Source: Antarctobacter heliothermus (GTDB lineage Bacteria; Pseudomonadota; Alphaproteobacteria; Rhodobacterales; Rhodobacteraceae). From it: a stretch of 64,000 nt of DNA. The notes beneath the pieces were generated by a model. That model saw only the letters and a program-made list of their open reading frames with translations, made no database searches and had not been told where the DNA came from. Position numbers and translations under genes: made by a program. How positions within the stretch are numbered: position 1 is the first letter of the stretch; every line of letters starts with the position of its first letter. The stretch lies in assembly GCF_900188425.1 (NCBI RefSeq), contig NZ_FZON01000004.1, positions 1-64,000 on the forward strand, written 5' to 3'. Below are positions 7,958 through 16,042 of this stretch, piece after piece.

Positions 7958-8983
7958 TCAGTCTGCCGGCGGCGGTGGTGGTGCGCCTGCGCCGCCCGGG
8001 GGTGGCCCTCGGCGCGCCATCGCGGACGCGTCACACATCCCGGCCTCGCCATCCAGCGTGCAGCCCACTTCGGCCACATGGCAGCCAAGAATGGCGTTGC
8101 TGCCCGGCGCGCCTGCGAAATAGCGATAGCCTGCGCCCTCGACCATCAGGCCGTTGCAGGCATCCAACTGGTCAACAAGGTCGTCACGGTGCGCCATGAT
8201 CGGAAACCCGTCCATCGCAATCCCGATCTGCTTGTCCGTCTCCGCGACCTCTGTCGTGGTTGCGGGCGCATCTTGCAGACAGTCGGTCTCGGCGTGGTAG
8301 TGGTATCCGACATGGGTGTTCACATGGCCGCCGCAATCGTCGAAAGGCGCAATGGTATAGGCGCCCAGGATCGCATCCACCGGCGCAGGCCCATCCAGAC
8401 GCACACCGTTATAGGCAAGGCCCGATCCCGCGCGGTTGGTGGGGGAAGGGGCATCCATCAACTGCGGGTGCAGCGGGATGACATAGGTCAGCGATGCCTC
8501 TTCCGGCACATATTCCGGCAGACACTGGACACAGTAGTTCTGATAGGCGGGGTCCACATCCGGGCGGGCGGCCGCCTCACATGCCTCAAGCGTGCCGGTA
8601 TAGCGGACCGCGCCGGTATCCGCGTCGAACAACTGCCAGTTGGTGTCACCGTAGATCTCGGCCAGTCGGGTGATGAACGCGCCGTCAACGTCTGCAATGC
8701 CATCGTCCACGAACCAGATACCGCCCTTGTCGGCCTCATCGGTAACAGAGGTCGGGCACCATGGACCGGGGGTGTAGTCCTTGGGGTCCGGTTTGACCGT
8801 GATGGTAAAACATCTGGTTTCGGTCCCTCCAGACAGGGTGCAATCGACAACCTCAGGCCCGGAAACGATGGTCGCACCGGAATAGAACGCCTCAATCTGG
8901 TGGATCTCATCGTCATGGGCCAACGCGGGGAAGGCCGTCAGCGCGGCGATCATCGTTCCGGCAATGCGGAGTTTAACGGGCAT
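7958..8983 (-). CDS. YHYH-domain secreted protein
   Basis: 341 residues from the ATG at 8983, which has AAGGA upstream and gives a clean signal peptide (MPVKLRIAGTMIAALTAFPALA). A GTG at 9016 would add 11 residues. The mature part carries the defining GYHYHAE motif near the centre, preceded by DDCGGHVNTHVGYHYH, and many Cys residues, so it is probably disulfide-rich in the periplasm. The C-terminus is Gly/Pro-rich (GPPPGGAGAPPPPPAD). Function of YHYH proteins is poorly known. The gene is divergent from a MarR regulator with an operator-like inverted repeat between them. Confidence 0.8.
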   Translation of the reverse strand: MPVKLRIAGTMIAALTAFPALAHDDEIHQIEAFYSGATIVSGPEVVDCTLSGGTETRCFTITVKPDPKDYTPGPWCPTSVTDEADKGGIWFVDDGIADVDGAFITRLAEIYGDTNWQLFDADTGAVRYTGTLEACEAAARPDVDPAYQNYCVQCLPEYVPEEASLTYVIPLHPQLMDAPSPTNRAGSGLAYNGVRLDGPAPVDAILGAYTIAPFDDCGGHVNTHVGYHYHAETDCLQDAPATTTEVAETDKQIGIAMDGFPIMAHRDDLVDQLDACNGLMVEGAGYRYFAGAPGSNAILGCHVAEVGCTLDGEAGMCDASAMARRGPPPGGAGAPPPPPAD

Positions 8984-9019
8984 GAGCAAGGGGTCCTTCG
9001 AATCAGTTGTCGTCACATA

Positions 9020-9033
9020 CTTAGCATACTAAG
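9020..9033. promoter_or_regulatory. Inverted repeat between divergent YHYH and MarR genes
   Basis: CTTAG-CATA-CTAAG: 5-bp arms around four bases, ending 9 nt before the MarR start codon. An overlapping direct repeat TAGCATAC/AAGCATAG is also present. This is the usual location and style of a MarR auto-operator that also controls the divergent gene. Confidence 0.5.
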
Positions 9034-9042
9034 CATAGAGTC

Positions 9043-9480
9043 ATGAACACGCATCGTCATCTTTTTCATCTTTTGCTGCATTCCGCCGATATGATGGATG
9101 CCGAACTGACGCGCCGGTTGAAACCGCTTGGCCTTGGTCCCCGACAGGCGCTCATGATTGACGGTCTGGCCCACATGGGAGAGGTGTCACAGGCCCGGCT
9201 TGCGCGGGCGTTCAAGGTGACACAGGCCAGCATGAGCACCATGACAACCCGGTTGATCGCGGGCGGCTATATCGCCCGCCGACCAGATCCAGAGGATACG
9301 CGCGGCAACCTGTTGTCCCTCACGGACAAGGGACGCGGGCTCTTGGCTGAGATCGACGCGGTCTGGACCTCGATGGACGCCTATGGCGCCGAGGCATTGG
9401 GGGCCGATCGCTTCAAGGCGCTGACACAAGAGGCCGGGGCGCTGCGCGATGCGCTTGGCGGCACGCGCCCCGGCGACTGA
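9043..9480 (+). CDS. MarR-family transcriptional regulator
   Basis: 145 residues with the MarR winged-helix fold. The recognition region reads GEVSQARLARAFKVTQASMSTMTTRL and the wing RRPDPEDTRGNLLSLTDKGR, with the DxR pair of the family. It probably binds the inverted repeat just upstream of its own start and thereby controls itself and the divergent YHYH gene. The Shine-Dalgarno sequence is weak, as the leader is occupied by the repeat. The gene ends 3 nt from the convergent peroxiredoxin-like gene. Confidence 0.88.
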   Translation: MNTHRHLFHLLLHSADMMDAELTRRLKPLGLGPRQALMIDGLAHMGEVSQARLARAFKVTQASMSTMTTRLIAGGYIARRPDPEDTRGNLLSLTDKGRGLLAEIDAVWTSMDAYGAEALGADRFKALTQEAGALRDALGGTRPGD

Positions 9481-9483
9481 TGG

Positions 9484-10002
9484 TCAGGCCGTCCCGCGCA
9501 CGGGTCGGTCCTTGTCGATGTTAAAGATCATGCCATCCAGCAATTCCACCAGATCGGGCCGCGCGGCTGGACCGTTGGAAATGTCGACCAACATCAGTGT
9601 CCCGTCGGGCCGAAGGGCAAAGGCACCGGGTTCGGCAAAGATGGCGTCGGTCTCTGCCTCGGACAGCGGTTCCGAGACATACAAGCCAAGTGACCGCATC
9701 TGGGGTTCGGTCAGGCCATAGCAAAGGTCAAAGGCCCAGCCGAACTCTGCCTTGTCGGCCAGCGCCTTGTCTTCGGGATCAGCAGACACGACCGCTACAT
9801 CCATATGCGCCGTCCAATCCGGCAGCGCGGCGCTCAGCTTGGACAGGAACCGCTTGCAACGCGGGCAGTGCTTGCCGCGATAGACAAACAGCATCGTCCA
9901 ACGGTCTTTGGGCGTGCCGATGGAAATGGATCGGTTCTCGCCAGCGACGGCAAACTGCATGGGGTCGACCTTTTGGCCGACGCGGGGTTTGGGCGATGTC
10001 AT
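9484..10002 (-). CDS. Peroxiredoxin-like (AhpC/TSA-type) thioredoxin-fold protein
   Basis: 172 residues from the ATG at 10002, which has AAGGACAT upstream; a longer open frame exists but its N-terminus is not protein-like. After a short strand (VGQKVDPMQFAVAG) comes RWTMLFVYRGKHCPRCKRFLSKL, a thioredoxin fold with a CPRC active site in the place of the peroxidatic Cys. VVSADPEDKA and the later LRPDGTLMLVDIS strand also fit AhpC/TSA proteins. It may reduce hydroperoxides or protein disulfides in the cytoplasm. It lies 79 nt downstream of the dioxygenase gene and may be read from the same transcript. Confidence 0.8.
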   Translation of the reverse strand: MTSPKPRVGQKVDPMQFAVAGENRSISIGTPKDRWTMLFVYRGKHCPRCKRFLSKLSAALPDWTAHMDVAVVSADPEDKALADKAEFGWAFDLCYGLTEPQMRSLGLYVSEPLSEAETDAIFAEPGAFALRPDGTLMLVDISNGPAARPDLVELLDGMIFNIDKDRPVRGTA

Positions 10003-10081
10003 GGTATGTCCTTTTGATGCGGTCGCGGGCACATGAACAGAGTGCCGCCCCCTTGCCAATACCGGGGCGGTCACTTGATCC

Positions 10082-10948
10082 TCAGCGGCGCAGCAGTTTG
10101 AAATCGAACTCCACTTTCGACCACGCGCCGTCCACCTTGCCGGACAGATCGAAACCATCCGGGAAGGTGCCCGCCGGTTGCGGATCATAAGACATGACTA
10201 GATCGCGGCGCACGCCGAACACGGTGTCCTGATCCAGATAGGGATCGTCATCCGGGAACACCTCTGTCACCAACTCGCGGCAGCCGTCCGCCGTGATGAT
10301 GAAATGCAGGTGCGAGGGCCGCCACGGATGCCGCCCGGCGGCGTTCAGGATCTGCCCCACCGGCCCGTCCGTCGGCACGGTGTATTCCACCGGGCGCACG
10401 GTGGTAAAGGCATAGCGCCCGTTGTCATCCGCAGTCATCAGCCCGTGAAACGACATGATGTCCTGGTCCGGGTCCTGGCTGGAATACAACCCGTTGGGCG
10501 CGGTCTGCCAGATGTCCAGCTTTGCGCCGGGGATCGGGTTGCCCTCCAGATCGCGCACCTGTCCCTGAACCAACAGCACCTCGCCCTCAAAATCGCCGTT
10601 TAGGTCGGCGCCAATGGCAATCGGCGGCGCGTCAGAAACATGGAATGGCCCCAACACGCTGGAACTGGTGGCACCGGGGTGCGAGTTGACCATGTCCACC
10701 AGCGACGACAGGCCCAGCACGTCCGACATCAACACAAATTCGTTGCGCTCAGGCGTTGTGATCTCTGCCGCCCATTCCATCGCCTTCAGCCCAGCGCGCC
10801 ATTCGTCGTGGGTCAGGCCAACCTCTTTGGTAAAGGCGTGCAGATGGCGGGCCAGTGCGCCCATGACCTCTTTGAAACGCGGATCGGTGTCCGGGCCGAA
10901 ATAGCCGGTGAAAACCTCGGTGATATTGTCGGGCGTCACGTCACGCAT
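10082..10948 (-). CDS. Intradiol ring-cleavage dioxygenase (catechol/hydroxyquinol 1,2-dioxygenase type)
   Basis: 288 residues, with AGGAGG before the ATG. An N-terminal helical domain typical of catechol-type intradiol enzymes precedes the beta-sandwich. The Fe(III) ligands are visible: Tyr155 (NGLYSSQ), Tyr189 (VEYTVPTDG), His213 and His215 (HPWRPSHLHF). TSSSVLGPFHV near 95-104 resembles hydroxyquinol 1,2-dioxygenases more than protocatechuate enzymes. The enzyme would open a dihydroxylated aromatic ring between the hydroxyls to give a muconate or maleylacetate. It is the last gene of a unit with a TRAP transporter and an FAH hydrolase, suggesting uptake and breakdown of an aromatic acid. 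The exact substrate is inferred only. Confidence 0.88.
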   Translation of the reverse strand: MRDVTPDNITEVFTGYFGPDTDPRFKEVMGALARHLHAFTKEVGLTHDEWRAGLKAMEWAAEITTPERNEFVLMSDVLGLSSLVDMVNSHPGATSSSVLGPFHVSDAPPIAIGADLNGDFEGEVLLVQGQVRDLEGNPIPGAKLDIWQTAPNGLYSSQDPDQDIMSFHGLMTADDNGRYAFTTVRPVEYTVPTDGPVGQILNAAGRHPWRPSHLHFIITADGCRELVTEVFPDDDPYLDQDTVFGVRRDLVMSYDPQPAGTFPDGFDLSGKVDGAWSKVEFDFKLLRR

Positions 10949-10957
10949 GGCAGCCTC

Positions 10958-12262
10958 CTACAGCAGAACAAGGGAAAGAGAGGGGAAGGCGATCAGCACC
11001 ACAAGAACCACCAGCATCACCGCCGCAAAGGGCAGCGCGCCAAGGAACACGTCCTTCAGCGTGATGCGCGGGTCATTCAGCGTCGCCTTGATGACGAAAC
11101 AGGATATCCCCAAGGGTGGCGTCAGCAGGCCGATCTCTGCCCCGATCACGGTGATGATGCCGAACCAGACAAGGCTGAGGCCCATGGGTTCAATCAGCGG
11201 CAGGAACAGCGGCACAACGATCAGAATGATCGACGCCGTGTCCAGAATGGTGCCAAGGAACAGCATCAGGATGACATAGAAGATCATGATGACGACAAAG
11301 CTGAACTCATTGCTGGCAAGAATGGCTTCCAGCTCACGCGGGAGACCGGCAAGGCCCAGCATCCGGCTATAGATCGACGCGGCGGTGATCAGGAACAGGA
11401 TCGCGGCGGTGATGTGCCCGGTCTCGATCAGCGTATCCCACAGTCCGCGCCACGTCATCGACCGGCGCGCAACGGCGATGATCAGGCCCAACGCGGCCCC
11501 CGCAGCACCGGCCTCGACCGGGGTGGTCCAGCCGAGGTAGATGCCGCCGATCACGGTCACGATCAGGCCCAGCATGGGCAGCGTACGGCGCGCGACCTCC
11601 CCCCAACTCATCGGGACGTAATCCTCGGCCGGGCGACCACCGACAAAGCCGGGAGTGAACCGCCCCATGACCCAGATCGCGCCGATATAGGCGCCGGCCA
11701 GCATCAGGCCGGGGATCACACCCGCCATGAACATCTCACCGACCGATTGTTCGGCCACAAAGGAATAGATGATCAGCATCGCGCTTGGCGGGATGATCAT
11801 GCCCAGCACCGACGACCCGGCCACAACCCCCACCGCAAAGCGCGGGTTGTAATCGTATTTCAGCATCTCCGGCACCGCGACCTTGGAAAAGACAGAGGCC
11901 GAGGCAATGGAGCTGCCGGTCACGGCGGCAAAGGCGGCGTTCGCGCCGACGGTGGCCATGCCGATGCCGCCCAGCACACGCCGGAACGCCGCGCTCATGA
12001 CCGCGTAAATGTCTGATCCAAGGCCCGCCTTGGAGACCACCAACCCCATGAAACTGAACAGCGGAATGGTGGCAAAGGGGTATTCCATCGCGCTTTCGCT
12101 GATGGCGATCTTGAGCAGGTTCAGCGCAAGGGTAAAGTTGTCACGCATCAACCAGATCGACACAAAGGACACGGCTGTCAGCGCAATGGGAATATACACG
12201 CCCAGATAGATCAGGGTTACGATGGCCGCGACCGAGATGGCGCCGATTTCGATGGGGCTCAT
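10958..12262 (-). CDS. dctM: TRAP transporter large permease, DctM type
   Basis: 434 residues from ATG 12262, which overlaps the DctQ stop as ATGA. About 12 hydrophobic helices are visible, with DctM landmarks: PLFSFMGLVVSKAGL, a conserved GSSIASASVFSKVAVPEM segment, and GMIIPPSAMLIIYSFVAEQSVGEMF. It forms the sodium-driven channel through which the bound substrate crosses the inner membrane. It is intact, but the partner DctP gene has an in-frame stop, so the complete transporter is doubtful. The next gene begins 9 nt downstream. Confidence 0.92.
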   Translation of the reverse strand: MSPIEIGAISVAAIVTLIYLGVYIPIALTAVSFVSIWLMRDNFTLALNLLKIAISESAMEYPFATIPLFSFMGLVVSKAGLGSDIYAVMSAAFRRVLGGIGMATVGANAAFAAVTGSSIASASVFSKVAVPEMLKYDYNPRFAVGVVAGSSVLGMIIPPSAMLIIYSFVAEQSVGEMFMAGVIPGLMLAGAYIGAIWVMGRFTPGFVGGRPAEDYVPMSWGEVARRTLPMLGLIVTVIGGIYLGWTTPVEAGAAGAALGLIIAVARRSMTWRGLWDTLIETGHITAAILFLITAASIYSRMLGLAGLPRELEAILASNEFSFVVIMIFYVILMLFLGTILDTASIILIVVPLFLPLIEPMGLSLVWFGIITVIGAEIGLLTPPLGISCFVIKATLNDPRITLKDVFLGALPFAAVMLVVLVVLIAFPSLSLVLL

Positions 12263-12819
12263 TGGGTGTTCGCGCTCCCCGGTTTGAGGACTTTCAACGC
12301 AAAGACCGTGGCGCAAAGGATGGCACTGGCCAGAACGGTCAGTTTGATCGGCCACCAGGGCGCGGTAAAGACACCCGGAATGCCGAAGTAGTCCTGGCTT
12401 TCCCACATCTCGAAGAACAGCGGGAAAGAGGCGATGGCGATCATTGTCATGACGATAAAACTCAGAAGGTCGATGGCCCGGCGCAACAGGTCCGCGACAC
12501 GCGGCAACCGCGTTTCAAGCAGGACCAGAAAGCCGTCCGACCGGGTCAGCCGCCCAGCGCGGATCACGTCTGGCAGTTGCAAAAAGACAATCAGCACCAT
12601 GGCGAATTGCACCAGTTCGATGGTGCCATGCAGCGGGCGATTGGCAAGAGTGCGCGCCAGCATGTCGTAGTTCACGACTATCACCAGCATGAGCACCATC
12701 AGCGTTCCGGTTGCGTTGGCCCCCAGTGCGACGCCGTGAACCAAACGGGACACAGCGCCGTACAGCCGCCGGTAGCCTTGTGCTACCGGCGAACCGCTTT
12801 GGGCATTGGGTTTTGTCAC
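12259..12819 (-). CDS. dctQ: TRAP transporter small permease, DctQ type
   Basis: 186 residues. It starts with GTG at 12819, which overlaps the DctP stop by four bases (GTGA), and ends inside the DctM start. Four membrane helices are expected; visible are MLVIVVNYDMLARTLANRP, VQFAMVLIVFLQLPDVI, SFIVMTMIAIASFPLFF and LTVLASAILCATVFAL. RSDGFLVLLETRLP lies in the cytoplasmic loop. DctQ holds the large permease and the binding protein together. Tight overlaps on both sides point to translational coupling. Confidence 0.9.
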   Translation of the reverse strand: MTKPNAQSGSPVAQGYRRLYGAVSRLVHGVALGANATGTLMVLMLVIVVNYDMLARTLANRPLHGTIELVQFAMVLIVFLQLPDVIRAGRLTRSDGFLVLLETRLPRVADLLRRAIDLLSFIVMTMIAIASFPLFFEMWESQDYFGIPGVFTAPWWPIKLTVLASAILCATVFALKVLKPGSANTQ

Positions 12820-13898
12820 TTGGACAGCCCGGCCGTCCAGTCGCGCAGGGCGTTGCCTTCACCGGCACCCAGCTTGTCCAGATAGGCGCGCAGCATGTCC
12901 GATCCGGGCTTGCCGTCTTCGTCCAGACCTGCGGCCCATTCAGAGGCAATGTCCGGCAAGGACGCAGCCCATGCGGCGCGCTGGTCTTCGGTCATCTTGA
13001 CGATTGTGCCGCCACCGGCGACATAGGCCTCGCGCGCCTCAGAGGCACGTTCCATCGCCAGTTCCGCAAGGTGATCGCGGTAGGCTACTGCAACCTCTTC
13101 AATCGCGCCTTTCACTTCGTCAGGCAGGCCACCCCAGAAGTCGGCGTTCGCCGTCACGGTCTTGGTGTTCACTGCGCCCAGATCCGCCTCCAGCATGTAG
13201 GGGCCCACCTCGGAGATCTTGAAGGTGGCCGCCGCCTCGGGCTAGAGCATGGCGCTGTCCACCAGTCCGGTTTGCAGCATGTTGTAGAAATCGGTCAGGC
13301 CGCCACGCACACCGGCTGCGCCCTCGATACCCTCGACATACCGCAGGTTCATGCCCGCGCCAGAGATCTTGGTGCCTTCCAGATCGGCCAGTGATTCGAC
13401 CTTGTCGCGCGAGAACAGCTGATAGGTGTCCAGCACCACGCCAGTGGTCAGGTAGACTTGGTTCTGGGCGGCAAATTCCTCACGCATGGTCGGGAATTCC
13501 TTGGCGATCTCGTCCACCGCCTTGGACACCACCCGCGCATCCGACGACACAAACGGTGTCACCGCTGAAATCGCCTGGCTGGGAAGTTTGGAGCTGTGGA
13601 AGATCGTGGTGACAATGCCGATGTCGCCAAGACCCAGTTGGAGACCCTCCAGCACGCCGCGCGGCTTGACCACCGTGCCGCCATAGCTTTCACGCCAGTC
13701 GATGGTGTAGTTGCCGCTTTCGGCCAGGCGTTTGTCGACCTCGGGGATAAAGAAGTTGGTAAATTCCTGCACCCACATCGACCGCGCCGGATAGCCGTCG
13801 ATCACGTTGATGGTGATGCTTTCCTGTGCCCAGACCGGGGCGGCAGTTGTCAGCAAGGTCGCCAGCGTCGCCGCCAGCCCTTTTGAAACGTAAGTCAT
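12816..13898 (-). pseudogene. dctP: TRAP transporter solute-binding protein, DctP type, with internal amber codon
   Basis: The reading frame runs 361 codons from ATG 13898 (signal peptide MTYVSKGLAATLATLL to VWA) to TGA 12816, but codon 219, at 13242-13244, is TAG. The text on each side is one continuous protein: VDSAML[stop]PEAAATFKISEV. Family members usually have Trp here (SAMLWPEA), so a single TGG to TAG change explains it. The truncated product would lack the C-terminal lobe and could not bind substrate. Frame and codon usage on both sides remain normal, so the lesion is recent or a sequencing error. The operon order is dctP-dctQ-dctM-dioxygenase. Confidence 0.88.
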
Positions 13899-13978
13899 GA
13901 TGGTCCTCCCTTGGAATGCGCCGCCTGGGCGCGATCTGCCGGCCCGGTTGTCCGGATCGCGGCGTTTCTTCAGACGTT

Positions 13979-14000
13979 GGCGCGGCTCCTCTTCCGCGCC
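13979..14000 (-). terminator. Hairpin after the nitroreductase gene
   Basis: GGCGCGG and CCGCGCC form 7-bp arms around an 8-base loop, starting 5 nt after the minus-strand nitroreductase stop. No U-run follows on either strand, so it may be a processing or partial attenuation hairpin inside the long unit rather than a full terminator. Confidence 0.35.
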
Positions 14001-14004
14001 AATG

Positions 14005-14655
14005 TCAGATCACTGTGCTTACGTCGTCGAACGAAAAGCGCGGTAACTTGCCGAACAGGGCGCTTTCGTCGGCGTAGCCGAGATTGCACAGAAAGTTAGA
14101 TTTCCAGCCATTTTCGGCAAAGAACTCCTGATCGACAATGGCGTTGGAAAAGCCCGACATGGCCCCCACATCCAGGCCAAGCGCCCGGGCCGCGATCATG
14201 AAATAGGCGCCCTGCAAGGTCGAATTGCGAAGTGCCGTGATCTCACAATGCCCTGGCTTGTCGCGGAACAGGGGGCGGCGGTCCTCATGCGGAAAGGTTT
14301 CCGGCAGGCGGGTCCAGAACATCGGGTCATAGGCAATGATCGCCGTCACAGGGGCGGCCATCATCTTGGCGATGTTCTTTTCCTTCAGCGATTTTGCCAG
14401 CCGGTCCTTGGCCGTCTGGCTGCGAACATAGATAAACCGCGCGGGCAGCGTGTTCATGCTGGTCGGCCCGGCAATCATGATCTCATGTATGTCACGCAAC
14501 AACGCATCCGGCACCGATCTGTCTGTCCAGGCGTAGTGCGAGCGCGCATCACGCAGGATCAGATCGATAGAGGCATCGTCCAGCCGACCCTTGCGCGAGC
14601 GCAGATCGCGAACGGCCTGTTGTGCGTCAGCGCGTGGATCTTCGACCTCACTCAT
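14005..14655 (-). CDS. Nitroreductase-family protein, RutE-like (malonic semialdehyde reductase type)
   Basis: 216 residues. It has the FMN-binding nitroreductase fold: ARSHYAWTDRSVPDALLRDIHEIM, AGPTSMNTLPARFIYVRS and LQGAYFMIAARALGLDVGAMSG. These match the RutE/YdfG-partner group, which reduces malonic semialdehyde to 3-hydroxypropionate in pyrimidine breakdown. Here no other rut genes are adjacent, so it may act on another aldehyde or nitro compound of the aromatic pathway. The ATG overlaps the upstream FAH stop (ATGA), so the two are co-translated. Confidence 0.85.
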   Translation of the reverse strand: MSEVEDPRADAQQAVRDLRSRKGRLDDASIDLILRDARSHYAWTDRSVPDALLRDIHEIMIAGPTSMNTLPARFIYVRSQTAKDRLAKSLKEKNIAKMMAAPVTAIIAYDPMFWTRLPETFPHEDRRPLFRDKPGHCEITALRNSTLQGAYFMIAARALGLDVGAMSGFSNAIVDQEFFAENGWKSNFLCNLGYADESALFGKLPRFSFDDVSTVI

Positions 14656-15524
14656 TCCGCCGCCTTTGCGAGGTCCGCCTCATCCACGATCGGATTGGCG
14701 CAGATGCCGATGCCCTCGATCTCGATCTCGACCACCTCGCCCGGGCGCAGCCAGCGCGGTTCGGGTTTCTTGGCGTGCCCAACACCCGGAGGCGTGCCCA
14801 GCGCGATCAGGTCACCCGGCTCCAGCGTGGTGAACTGGGACATGATGGCGATGGTCTGCGCCGGGCCCCAGATCATGTTCCCGGTGTTGGAGCTTTGCAG
14901 GATCTCATTCCCTACCCGGCTTTCGATCTTGAGCCCTTTGGCGCCCTCTGGCAGTTCGTCGGGAGTCACCACGAAGGGGCCGATAGCGCCGGTCTGGTCA
15001 AAGTTCTTGCCCGGTGTCCACTGATGCGTCTTGCGTTGGAAATCGCGCACCGATCCGTCGTTGAACACCGTATACCCAAAGACGTGCTCCAGCGCGTCCG
15101 CCTCGGGGATATGCCGCCCGCCCTTGCCGACGACGATCATCAGCTCTGCTTCATAGTCCAGCTTGTCAGAGCAGGTTGGCCGCACCAGCGGCGCACCAGC
15201 GGCCATGATGGATTGGCGCGTGCGCATGAAAATCGCCGGATAATCCGGGATGTCATAGCCGCCTTCCTGGATATGCTCGATATAGTTCAGGCCAAGGCAC
15301 AGGATCTTGCCCGGCGAACTCACCGGCAATTCCGGGCTGATCTCCGTGACGGCAACGCCCGTGCCCTCTACTGCGGCAGCCTGCACCATCAATGCCGGCG
15401 AGGCGATCAACGCCGACAGGTCAGTCCCGATCTCTGGCAGCACAGCAGACAGGTTCACCGCCTGCGCCCCGTCGACCCTATAGACCGCAGCGGCCCCCTC
15501 AAACGTCCCCACCAGAAGTTTCAT
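14652..15524 (-). CDS. Fumarylacetoacetate hydrolase family protein
   Basis: 290 residues from ATG 15524, preceded by GAGAGGAG; the longer frame upstream was rejected because its first 44 residues cross the divergent promoter. The C-terminal FAH domain is clear: KILCLGLNYIEHIQE, the metal-binding region DYEAELMIVVGKGGRHIPE, and LEPGDLIALGTPPGVG. Enzymes of this family split fumarylpyruvate, acylpyruvates or 2-oxo-hept-diene-dioates at the end of aromatic degradation. It is the first gene of the minus-strand unit leading to dctPQM and the dioxygenase. Substrate unassigned. Confidence 0.88.
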   Translation of the reverse strand: MKLLVGTFEGAAAVYRVDGAQAVNLSAVLPEIGTDLSALIASPALMVQAAAVEGTGVAVTEISPELPVSSPGKILCLGLNYIEHIQEGGYDIPDYPAIFMRTRQSIMAAGAPLVRPTCSDKLDYEAELMIVVGKGGRHIPEADALEHVFGYTVFNDGSVRDFQRKTHQWTPGKNFDQTGAIGPFVVTPDELPEGAKGLKIESRVGNEILQSSNTGNMIWGPAQTIAIMSQFTTLEPGDLIALGTPPGVGHAKKPEPRWLRPGEVVEIEIEGIGICANPIVDEADLAKAAE

Positions 15525-15575
15525 GGCTTCTCCTCTCAGAATTTCCTTTCTTTTGGCGATAAAAAATGTGTATGT

Positions 15576-15594
15576 CAATAAATATCGATATTTT
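15576..15594. promoter_or_regulatory. Shared A/T-rich promoter word between FAH and YciI genes
   Basis: CAATAAATATCG (15576-15587) differs by one base from CAATAAATGTCG at 3708-3719. The overlapping ATCGATATTTT (15584-15594) is identical to 3687-3697. A 14-bp palindrome AAATATCGATATTT spans 15580-15593. In a GC-rich region this suggests a common regulator for the two catabolic units, possibly the GntR protein at 7269. Confidence 0.45.
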
Positions 15595-15607
15595 GGAGAG
15601 TAACAAA

Positions 15608-15994
15608 ATGCCGGACTGGACAACATACCGCGACACCGCACGCGCACGCGGCGCATTGGGTCTGGAACTATATGCAGTCATGACGGTTCCTGCCGCGGAC
15701 GGGCCGGATCTGGGCACGGTCCTGCCCGATCACCTGACCTATCAGAGCACGCTTGAATCGCAGGGCAGCCTGGTCCTTGCCGGGCCGCTTTCAGATGAAA
15801 CCGGCACCCAGATCGAGGGCGCGGGACTTATCATCTACCGCGCCGAAACGCTGGAGGCCGCCCGCGCGCTGGCCGACGCCGACCCGATGCACAGCACCGG
15901 GGCGCGCACTTACACCCTGCGCCGCTGGCTGGTAAATGAGGGTTCGCTGACCGTGACAGTTGGGCTGTCGACTGCGAAAGTGACGCTGACCTGA
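15608..15994 (+). CDS. YciI-like ferredoxin-fold protein
   Basis: 128 residues from ATG 15608, with GGAGAG seven bases upstream. The core reads LELYAVMTVPAA, HLTYQSTLESQGSLVLAGPLSDETG and ARALADADPMHSTGARTYTLRRW, which match the YciI / muconolactone-isomerase-like fold with a conserved His and Asp pair. The family includes small hydrolases and dehalogenases. It is transcribed away from the FAH-dioxygenase unit from a shared promoter region, suggesting a role in the same pathway. Confidence 0.75.
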   Translation: MPDWTTYRDTARARGALGLELYAVMTVPAADGPDLGTVLPDHLTYQSTLESQGSLVLAGPLSDETGTQIEGAGLIIYRAETLEAARALADADPMHSTGARTYTLRRWLVNEGSLTVTVGLSTAKVTLT

Positions 15995-16042
15995 GTCCGG
16001 TGTCCCACCGTTCCGGACCGGACCATTCCTGAAAGAGCCAAG

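Noticed and set aside
7960-8010. GGC/GGT-rich stretch at the YHYH gene end as a microsatellite
   Set aside because: It encodes the Pro/Gly-rich tail of the protein and is not a regular tandem repeat.
8078-9046. 322-codon plus-strand open frame opposite the YHYH gene
   Set aside because: Spans the YHYH coding strand and its MarR operator; the minus-strand gene has a signal peptide and the defining motif.
10640-12016. 458-codon plus-strand open frame opposite the dioxygenase and DctM
   Set aside because: Antisense artefact, dominated by His/Gln/Arg/Asp runs.
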